NCBI RefSeq assembly: GCF_000720185.1
Contig: NZ_JOIY01000044.1
Coordinates: 1-64,000 of the forward strand
Length of the DNA stretch: 64,000 nt
Source of the DNA: Streptomyces sp. NRRL S-340
GTDB taxonomy: Bacteria; Actinomycetota; Actinomycetes; Streptomycetales; Streptomycetaceae
Direction: 5' to 3'
The position numbers were made by a program, and so were the translations under genes. The notes below the pieces were generated by a model that saw only the letters and a list, made by a program, of their open reading frames with translations, was not told the origin of the DNA and searched no databases. Positions 31,882 through 40,200 of this stretch are shown here, piece after piece (positions within the stretch are counted from its first letter, which is position 1; every line of letters begins with the position of its first letter).

Positions 31882-34800
31882 ATGGGTTCAGGACACGGGG
31901 ACGGTGCGTCGATCGCGGTCGTCGGCATGGGCTGCCGCTTCCCGCAGGCCGCGAGCGTCGACGAGTACTGGTCCAACCTGGTGGGCAACGTCGACTCGGT
32001 GACACCCGTCCCGGCCGAGCGCTTCGACATCGCGCCGCGCTACGCGCGTACACCGAAGACGCCCGGTCGCACCACCTCCCGGCACGGCGGCTTCGTACCG
32101 GACGCCTTCTCCTTCGACACCGCCTTCTTCGGCATCTCACCCGCCGAGGCCGCGAGCATCGATCCGCAGCACCGGCTCCTGCTGCTGGTCGTGCGCGAGG
32201 CGCTCGACGCGGCGGGCATCCCCGCGCCGCGGCTCGCGGGCAGCCGCTCGGGCGTCTTCATCGGCCAGGCCACCGCCGACTACGCGCACCGCGCGGACCT
32301 GGACACGCACTGCCTGCGGGAGGCCACCGGCAGCCACTTCCGCGCCATGGCGGCCGGCCGCATCTCCTACGACCTCGACCTGCGCGGCCCGAGCGTGATG
32401 GTCGACACCGCGTGCTCCTCGTCGCTGGTCGCCGTCCACATGGCCCGCCAGAGCCTGCTGACCGGAGAGACGGACCTGGCCGTGGCGGGCGGCGTCAACG
32501 TCATCCTCTCCCCGCAGGACGCCATCGCCTTCTCCTCCGCCGGCATGCTCTCCCCGGACGGCCGCTGCGCCTTCGGCGACCTGTCCGCCAACGGATTCGT
32601 GCGCAGCGAGGGCGTGGGCGTCGTCGTGCTCAAGCGGCTGTCCGACGCCCAGCGGGACGGGGACCCCGTGCTCGCACTGCTGCCCGGCAGCTCCGTCACC
32701 AACGACGGCCGCGGCAGCGGCTCGCTGATCAAACCGGCGGTCGCGGGCCAGACGGCCATGATCCGCGAGGCGTGGGCCGCCGCGGGCGTCCGCCCCGACC
32801 AGCTGGACTACGTGGAAGCCCACGGCACCGGCACCCCGGTCGGCGACGCCGTCGAACTCCAGGCGCTGGCGGACATGGTGCGCGGCAGGCGGGGCACCCG
32901 CGGACCGCTGCCGATCGGCTCGGTGAAGTCCAACATCGGCCACGCCGAGGCGGCGGCCGGCATCGCCGGTCTCATCAAGGCCGTCCTCGTCACCCGGCAC
33001 CGCACCGTCCCCGCCTCGCTGCACCTGCGCGACCCCCAGCCGCTGCTCGCGGAGGCGGACAGCCCGCTCGAAGTGGTCACCCGCAACCGGGAACTGGACG
33101 TCGCCGGGGACGGCGCTCTCGTCGGCGTCAGCTCCTTCGGACTGTCGGGCACCAACGCGCACATGGTGGTCGCCGAGGCCCCGGCCCGGCCCGCCGAACC
33201 GCCCCACGCCCCCGCCGAACTCCCCGCCGGCCGCCCCGCCCACCTGCTCGTCCTCAGCGCGCACAGCGCCCCCGCGCTGCGCCGGCTCGCGGCCGCCTAC
33301 GCGGACTTCCTCGCCCCGGGCGGCCCCGGCCGCGGCCTGCCGCTGTGGGACGTGTGCGCCACCGCCGCCCAGAAGCGGCAGGCCCACCCCTACCGTCTGT
33401 GGGCCACCGGAGCAGGCCACGACGAGCTGGCCGAGGCCCTGCGCGCCCTCGCGGAGGGCCGCCCGACGCAGGCGGGCGGGCTCGGCGAGGCCGGGTTCGA
33501 CGGCCCCCGCCGCACGGTGTTCGTCTTCCCCGGCCAGGGCTCGCAGTGGTCCGGCATGGGCCGCTCGCTGAAGGCCACGACCCCCGCGTACGCCCGCGAA
33601 CTGGCCGCGTGCGACGCGCTCGTCCGCGAGGAGACCGGCTGGTCCGTCGAGGAAGTGCTCGCCGGAGCCACCGGCCCCTTCCCCGACCGGGTCGCCACCG
33701 TGCAGCCCGTGCTGTGGGCGACCGAGCTGGCGCTGGCGGCGGTCTGGCGCGACATGGGAGTGGACCCCGAGGTGTGCCTGGGCCACAGCATGGGCGAGAC
33801 GGCCGCGGCAGCCGTGGCCGGGGCGCTCACCCCCGCCGACGCCGCCGCGGTGATCTGCCGCCGCAGCGCCCTGATGCAACGCGTCGCCGGCCAGGGCGCG
33901 ATGATGGCCGTCGAACTCTCCGCCGAGCAGGCCGAGGACCTCGCCGCGGCGGAGGGCCGCGACGTGTGCGTGGCCGCGCAGAACGCACCCACCTCCACCG
34001 TCCTGGCGGGCGGTACGCGGACGCTGCGCCGCATCGCGCGGCGCCTGGAGGACGCTGGCGTCTTCCACCGGCTGGTACGGGTCGACGTCGCCTCGCACTC
34101 GCCGTTCATGGACCCGCTGCGCGAGGACCTCCTGGAACGGCTGTCCGGCCTGACTCCCGCACGCGGCACGACCGCCCTGTACTCCAGCCTGCTGGGCGCC
34201 TTCGTCGACGGCCCCGAACTCGACGCCGGCTACTGGATGGACAACCTGCGCCGGCCCGTGCGCTTCGCCGACAGCGTCCGCCACCTCGCCAAGGACGCCG
34301 ACAACGTCTTCGTGGAGATCAGCCCGCACCCCGTCCTGCTGAACGCCGTCACCGACACCCTCGTCGACGCGGGCCACACGCCGGCCGTCGTCGCCTCCAC
34401 CGACCGCACCCGCACCGACGAGGCCCTGGCCCTCGCCCAGTCCCTGGGCGCCTTCTTCACCCTGGGCGGCACCGTCGACTGGCAGCGCTGGTTCCGCGGC
34501 CCGGCCCGCCAGGTCCCGCTGCCCGCCTACCCGTGGGAACGCGAGCCGCTGCGCCGCGCCGTGCCCATCGCAGCGCCCGCCGCCCCGCCCGCCGCGCGGC
34601 ACACCACCGTCGACCTCGCCGCCGACCTGAGCGGGGCCGCGGTCCGGCTGCGCGGTCTGGCACCGCTGCCGCCTGCGGTCCAGCTGGCCGCGCTGCGCGA
34701 GGCGGTCCGCCCGGCCGCCGGCAGCGCCCCCACGGTGACCATCGAGGACATCCGCCTCGGCGGCGAACTCGTGGAGATACCCGCGCGGGGGAGCCTGACC

Positions 34801-36027
34801 CTGCGCGTCAGGACCGAGGACAGGACCGAGGACAGGGCCGGGGACACGGCCGGGGACGGGACCGGGGACCGGCCCGTCGCGCGGCCCGCCGAGGTCCGCG
34901 CCCTGGACGGCACCCCGGAGGGGCCCGGCACCCTGTGCATGACGGCGACCGTGGCCACCGCACCCCCGCGGCCCGCCCCGTCCGGCCGCGTGCGCCTGGA
35001 CGCGGCCCTCGGCCGCTGCCGTACCCATCAGACGCCGCAGGAGTTCTTCACCCGGCTGGCCCGGCGCGGGTACGAGCCGAGCCCGGCCATGCGCGCCGTG
35101 CGCCACGTCTGGCGCCGCGACGGCGAGTCCGTCGCCCTGCTGCACCGCCCGGACGGCGTCCCCGCGCAGGCCGCCTGGGAAGCGGCGCTGCTGCCGCTGC
35201 TCGCCGCCCTGCCCGGCTCGCTCCCGTCCGGCTCGGCCTACCGGGTCACGCACCTGGAGCGGGTCCGGTTCCACGGCGACCTGCCCGAGGAGTTCTGGCT
35301 GCACACCACCCTGCGCGTCCGTGAGGCCGGTGAGCGGCTCCGCGCCGACGCCACCCTCCTCGACCAGCAGGGGCGCGCACTCGCCGAGTTCCAGGGCATG
35401 GAACTGCGCCGGCTCGGGGCGGCCCGCTCAGTGGGCACTTACGTACGCGCGGTCGTGTCCCTGCCCCGGCGGGCGGCCGTCCGCGCCGGAAGCGCGGCCC
35501 GCACCCTCCGGGCGGCCCTGGCGTCGCGGAGCTTCCCCGGCGCGCCGAGCCGGGGAGCCGGGCCGCTGGAGAACCGGCCCGCGTACGAGGTCCGGCCCGC
35601 GTCGTGCGAGGTCCCGCCGGCGCACGAGGTCCCGGCGGCGCGGGAGGTGCCGCCCGCGCGGGACATCCCGTCGGCGGACGCGACGCACCCGGCGTACGGG
35701 GCACCCGCGACGGCCTCCGCCCCGGCGGCCCCCGCACCCGCCTCGACGGTCCCCGCCGCTCCCGCGCCCTCGGCGGTGACCACCGTTCCGCCTGCTCCCG
35801 ACCGGCGATTCGTCGAGATCGTGGCCGAACTGCTGGGCATGGACACCGAACGCCTGGACGTGCGGCGGCGGTTGAGCGCCTACGGCTTCGACTCCCTGAC
35901 GGCCGTCCAGCTGCGCGGCCGGATCCGCAGCGAGCTGGGCTGTGACATCCCGTTGTCCCGGTTGCTGGGAAGGGACTCGGTCAAGACCCTCGCCCTTTCC
36001 CTGGAAGGTGCCGTGGCGGGCGGCTGA
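31882..36027 (+). CDS. Type I polyketide synthase, single module KS-AT-DH(degenerate)-ACP
   Basis: This gene encodes 1,381 residues. The KS (about 10-430) has Cys178 in DTACSSS, His314 in EAHGTGT and His354 in KSNIGH, all intact. The AT (about 545-850) has Ser636 in GHSMG and VASH at 736, a motif usually read as methylmalonyl-type in modular ATs, less reliable in iterative ones. Residues ~907-1183 look like a double-hotdog dehydratase, but the HxxxGxxxxP histidine and the Asp are missing. The ACP Ser is 1338 (GFDSLTAVQL). There is no KR, ER or thioesterase. The architecture is that of bacterial iterative aromatic synthases such as the orsellinate type, so iteration is inferred. GAGGGGGG precedes ATG 31882. 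A TetR gene follows. Confidence 0.9.
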   Translation: MGSGHGDGASIAVVGMGCRFPQAASVDEYWSNLVGNVDSVTPVPAERFDIAPRYARTPKTPGRTTSRHGGFVPDAFSFDTAFFGISPAEAASIDPQHRLLLLVVREALDAAGIPAPRLAGSRSGVFIGQATADYAHRADLDTHCLREATGSHFRAMAAGRISYDLDLRGPSVMVDTACSSSLVAVHMARQSLLTGETDLAVAGGVNVILSPQDAIAFSSAGMLSPDGRCAFGDLSANGFVRSEGVGVVVLKRLSDAQRDGDPVLALLPGSSVTNDGRGSGSLIKPAVAGQTAMIREAWAAAGVRPDQLDYVEAHGTGTPVGDAVELQALADMVRGRRGTRGPLPIGSVKSNIGHAEAAAGIAGLIKAVLVTRHRTVPASLHLRDPQPLLAEADSPLEVVTRNRELDVAGDGALVGVSSFGLSGTNAHMVVAEAPARPAEPPHAPAELPAGRPAHLLVLSAHSAPALRRLAAAYADFLAPGGPGRGLPLWDVCATAAQKRQAHPYRLWATGAGHDELAEALRALAEGRPTQAGGLGEAGFDGPRRTVFVFPGQGSQWSGMGRSLKATTPAYARELAACDALVREETGWSVEEVLAGATGPFPDRVATVQPVLWATELALAAVWRDMGVDPEVCLGHSMGETAAAAVAGALTPADAAAVICRRSALMQRVAGQGAMMAVELSAEQAEDLAAAEGRDVCVAAQNAPTSTVLAGGTRTLRRIARRLEDAGVFHRLVRVDVASHSPFMDPLREDLLERLSGLTPARGTTALYSSLLGAFVDGPELDAGYWMDNLRRPVRFADSVRHLAKDADNVFVEISPHPVLLNAVTDTLVDAGHTPAVVASTDRTRTDEALALAQSLGAFFTLGGTVDWQRWFRGPARQVPLPAYPWEREPLRRAVPIAAPAAPPAARHTTVDLAADLSGAAVRLRGLAPLPPAVQLAALREAVRPAAGSAPTVTIEDIRLGGELVEIPARGSLTLRVRTEDRTEDRAGDTAGDGTGDRPVARPAEVRALDGTPEGPGTLCMTATVATAPPRPAPSGRVRLDAALGRCRTHQTPQEFFTRLARRGYEPSPAMRAVRHVWRRDGESVALLHRPDGVPAQAAWEAALLPLLAALPGSLPSGSAYRVTHLERVRFHGDLPEEFWLHTTLRVREAGERLRADATLLDQQGRALAEFQGMELRRLGAARSVGTYVRAVVSLPRRAAVRAGSAARTLRAALASRSFPGAPSRGAGPLENRPAYEVRPASCEVPPAHEVPAAREVPPARDIPSADATHPAYGAPATASAPAAPAPASTVPAAPAPSAVTTVPPAPDRRFVEIVAELLGMDTERLDVRRRLSAYGFDSLTAVQLRGRIRSELGCDIPLSRLLGRDSVKTLALSLEGAVAGG

Positions 36028-36107
36028 CCTGCCGGGACCGACGGACCGGATTGCTCCGCATCCGGTCCGCCGGCCCCCTCGGCATCCATGAAAATGAACT
36101 AGCGCTC

Positions 36108-36131
36108 ATACATGTATCGTGATACATGTAT
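36108..36131. promoter_or_regulatory. TetR operator (perfect palindrome)
   Basis: Arms ATACATGTATC and GATACATGTAT (36108-36118, 36121-36131) are perfect 11-mers 2 bp apart, in an AT-rich island 135 bp before the TetR start. It is a textbook TetR-family site, so the downstream regulator is probably autoregulated. Confidence 0.8.
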
Positions 36132-36266
36132 AGCGGGGTGCCGGAGCTGCCGGTCTGTCGCGCCGGCCAGGACGACAGGGGTTCACCCCCCGGTCCACGA
36201 CGTCGAACGCCGGTGACACCAGGGCCCTGGACCGGTACGTACGGCATCGGGCGACAGGAGTGACAC

Positions 36267-36893
36267 ATGGGCGACACACCGCTCACCACCGGGACACCAC
36301 TCGTTCCCGGACGGCGCGAGCGCAACAAACTGCGGGTACGCAACCGCATCTACGACGCGGCGGTCGAACTGTTCACCCGCCAGGGCTACGACCAGACCAC
36401 CGTGGACGAGATCACGGAGGCGGCTGACGTGGCGCGCGGCACCTTCTTCAACCACTTCCAGCGCAAGGAGGACCTGATCGCGGAGTGGAGCGAGAAGCGC
36501 CGCGAACAACTGCGCGACGGCCTGACCGACCTCGCCGTCCAGGACGGCCGGAGCACCCGGCTCGCCCTGCTGCACTGCATGAGCCTGCTCGCGCGCATCA
36601 GCCTCCGCGACAGCGCCCAGACCCGCGCCATGCTCGCCGCCTGGGTCAGGGCGGGTTTCCCCCTGTACGAACAGCCCTACGTCAGCGAGATGTTCGCCCA
36701 GTTCGTGGAGGAGGGCCAGAAGCGGGGCGAGGTCTGCGAAACGGTGGACACCCGCCTGGTCAGCTACGTCCTGCGCGACCTCTACCTCGGCGCGCTCTAC
36801 CGCTGGTCCCGGCCCGAGGCCCGGATCGACCTGGAGGCCGAACTGCACGCCGCCTGCGGCACCGTCCTCGACGGAGTCCTCACCCGCCGGTGA
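36267..36893 (+). CDS. TetR-family regulator
   Basis: This gene encodes 208 residues. The N-terminal helix-turn-helix (about 18-65) includes IYDAAVELFTRQGYDQTTVDEITEAADVARGTFFNHFQ (as a span), typical of TetR, followed by a helical ligand domain with an aromatic-rich pocket (YEQPYVSEMF). It follows the PKS gene on the same strand, separated by the 36108-36131 palindrome, and is the most likely pathway-specific repressor. An RBS-like ACAGGAG precedes ATG 36267. Confidence 0.9.
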   Translation: MGDTPLTTGTPLVPGRRERNKLRVRNRIYDAAVELFTRQGYDQTTVDEITEAADVARGTFFNHFQRKEDLIAEWSEKRREQLRDGLTDLAVQDGRSTRLALLHCMSLLARISLRDSAQTRAMLAAWVRAGFPLYEQPYVSEMFAQFVEEGQKRGEVCETVDTRLVSYVLRDLYLGALYRWSRPEARIDLEAELHAACGTVLDGVLTRR

Positions 36894-36926
36894 CGCGGGA
36901 AGTCCCGGGCCGGCGCGGGAGCGGAG

Positions 36927-37070
36927 GCGGTTCACGGCCCCACCGACGAGGCGGAGAGCCTGCGCACGCTGCACGCGGCTCCCGGCCTCGGGGTCACGCA
37001 CCTCGCCACCGCCGGCGTGTACGGCGAGGGCCACGACGAACGGGTCGCCGGCCGTGCCGTCACCGGTGAG
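36927..37070 (+). pseudogene. Aldo/keto reductase relic (N-terminal fragment)
   Basis: A 48-codon stretch reads like the first part of an aldo/keto reductase: GPTDEAESLRTLH, LGVTHLATAGVYGEG and a VAGRAV end. These match the family pattern around the catalytic Asp-Tyr region (TAxVYG). It has no start codon of its own and loses similarity after ~37070, with no rest of the barrel before the giant gene. I read it as a decayed, truncated gene in the 404-bp gap 36894-37297, which otherwise holds nothing I can name. Confidence 0.55.
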
Positions 37071-37297
37071 CCGACGGCGCCGCACCCCGCCCGGTGGCCC
37101 TCCTCCCGTACGCCACGGCCGGATCGGGCGGTCGTCCGGACCGCACCGCCCCGAGCCCGGCGGAACCTCCCCGGCCCGCCCGGTGATCCAACGGCGGGTG
37201 AACCCGGCATGGCCCGCGGGTGTGGGCCGGACGACGGTTGGGGCCCGTACCCGCGCACCCCCCGTCCCGGGCCTGATCAGCCATTACGTTGAAACCC

Positions 37298-40200
37298 GTG
37301 CGCACACAGCAGCAGCCCGGGAACGGCACGGCCAAGGACGACCAGCAGGGCCGCCGCCCCTCCCGTCTCCCCGGGCCGGCGCCTTCCGGAGCCCCGTCGC
37401 CATCCCTGCTCGCCCTCCAGCGGGCCGCCGGGAACGCGGCCACCACCCGTGCCCTGCGAGGCCGAGGACGGCAGCCCGCGCCCGCCATCAACGAGAGCAC
37501 CGAGCAGGGCCTCGCCCTGCCGCCGTACCTCGCGGACCTGACCGCGGCCGGACTGTCCACCGCGTACGGCCTCACCGGACACGCGTTCGTGCGCGAGGCG
37601 GTGACCCGGGCCGTCGGGCACGGCGGCGGCACGGTCGACGAGATCGCCGCCGAACTGGCCGGGCGGCCGGAGACCTTCTTCGGGCAGGGCCGTGCCTTCG
37701 CCGTCCCGGGCGCGAGCGGCACCCAGTGGTTCGACGTCACCGTCACCGTCTCCCGCGCCCCCGACGACGAGCCGCCGCTCTTCCTGCCCGCCAAGGACAT
37801 CGAGACGGCCGTCCCCGACCAGTACACCGCACCCTTGGCGCCACTGGACGAGGCCGTCGGCAAGGACACCAAGGTCGACGTCCAGCACAACACCGCGGCC
37901 ACCGCGTCCACGTCGGCCGGCGGATCCTCGAGCCACGGCCTGGGCGGCACGGCGTTCGGTCTGGCGCCCGTCGCCCCCGGGCTCTGGCTCGGTGCGGCGG
38001 CCACCGCCGGCGTGCACCCCTGGCAGTCCTCGCGGGAGACCCGCGGCCAGCGGAACGTGGCCGAACCCCGGGTGCTGCGCAGCGACTCGGGCTCGGTCGA
38101 GGTACCGCGCAAGATCCGGTACGGCGTCCGGGTGCGGAGCCACGACGGCACGGAGGTGTGGGCCACCAGCGGGCCCGGCACGCTCACCCAGCGGGTGCCC
38201 ACCGAGCACCTGGTCCCGGCACGCGGCGGCCCGCAGGCCGACGTGCGCCGGGTCGGCCCGGACACCGCCCGGCGCGTCTCGCTCGCCGACTCCCTCGCCC
38301 CGCTCGGCGTGACCGACACCGCCGCACCGCACCAGGGCGGCGGCGGACTGTTCGACGCGGTCGCCTCCGTCCTGCACCCCTCCCTGACCGCACCCGGCGC
38401 ACCGGGCCGCGCCCGGCTCTACGCGGTCACCTCCACCACGAGCGTGCTGGAGGACCTGCCCCGGCTGCTGCGCGACGGTGTCCTCGGCGAGGACCTGGAG
38501 TCCAAGGACGGCAGGACCGCGGGCAGTTACCGGATGAGCGCGCAGATCACCGGTCTCGCCCCCGCCTGGAGCACCGGCAAGACACAACTGCGCACCCACC
38601 AGCAGACCCAGCACACCGTCACCGACACCGCGGGCAAGGGCCGGGCGCTCGCGGGCGGGGTGGGCCCGGCGGCCGGTGTCGGCGCCGCCGGCAACGCGGC
38701 CGTGGTGCGCGGCACCGTCATGCCGGTCGCGGCCGCCCGCTCGGCGCGGTTCACCGTGGCCGAACAGAGCGTGACGAGCCGGCAGGGCGCCGAGGTCCGT
38801 GGCGAGAAGGTGCTCTACCGCGGCACCGTACAGCTCACCGTGGAGGGGACGGGCCCGCGCTCGGCCCGCTCGGTGCTGAACCCCCGGGCGCGGGTCGCCG
38901 TGCACACGATGGACGTGCTGATCAGCCTGCGCGCCGACGAGGCGCAGGACCTGGGGCTGCAGCTGCCCCCCGGCGTGCGGGCCGGCGAGTTCGTCAGGAA
39001 GCCGACGCGGACCGTGGTGGACGCCGAGGGCCGCGAGAAGCAGGAGGAGGTCGAACGCCACCTCCCGTTCGGGGCCATGGGCTCCAGCGTCGCGCTCAGC
39101 GCCCTCGACACCCGGCCCATGATCCAGGCCGTGCAGCAGCTGTTCGTCGTCGACCCCCGGCTGGCCGGCTATCTGCCCTCCTTCGGCGCCGACACCGCCC
39201 CGACCCCCGCCGACGGCGAGGAGGCAGCCGCCCAGCGCCACAACCAGCGCGAGCTGATGGCCGCCCTGTCCGAGACCAACCTCCGTGTCAACAAGGACCA
39301 GTTGCTGTCCACCGGCATCCGGGTGCGGCTGCGCCGCAAGAGCACCCTGCACTCCCACGACGTCCAGATCCGGGTCAAGGGCACGCTCGGGAAGGCCGAC
39401 TACCTCGGCGACACCGAGGACTGGCTGGTGCGCAGCCACTCCGGAGTCACCAGCAACTCGCAGAGCGGACGCAGCAGTACGCGCTCGATCGGCGGCATGG
39501 TCCTCGGCCAGGCCCGGCTGGCCCCCGGCGCCCTGACCGCCTCGGCCCGCTACGACCGCGGCCGCAGCGGTACCCGCCGCAACCAGGCGGGCCCCACCAC
39601 CCGGACGGACGTCCTCACCAACGGCTCCGAACAGGCCGCGACCTTCGCGGCGGCCCTGCGGCTGGACGTGCACGTCACCATGACCTCCCGGAAGCGCAAG
39701 CTCGCCCGCGGTCTCACCGTCGGCTCCCCCGGCCGGGACGCGCCGGAGCCCAGCCGGCTGGTGCGTCTGCACCTGGGGGAGCAGGACGTACGGCTGCGGA
39801 CGGCAGCGGAGTTCACCCTCGACGACGCCGGGAAGGAGCGGCTCGACGAGATCGGCGCGCCGGCTCCCGGTCCCGAGACCGCGGTGGCCGCCGAGGGCAT
39901 CGGCGACCTGGCCGGCCTGGTCCCGGCCCCGGCGACCGGGCAGGCCGTGCGCGACTGGCAATTGGTGGAGACCGTCGGCGACGGACAGCCGCTGCGGGAC
40001 CTCGCCTTCGGGCTGCTGTCCCGGGCGGCGGCCCGTGGCCGGGCGGGACACGAGGACCCCGCGCTGGCCACCGAGGGGCTGGCGCCGCGGCTGGCGATCG
40101 AGGAGCGGCTCAGTCCGCAGGCGATCACGGCGTCGCTGCGGCAGGCCGCGTCCTCCGGCTGGGTGGTGAAGAACCTGCGCTACCCGCGCCGCCTGGCCGC

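Noticed and set aside
32137..35304. Minus-strand frame of 1,055 codons
   Set aside because: Gly/Arg/Val-rich antisense shadow of the PKS; no recognisable domain.
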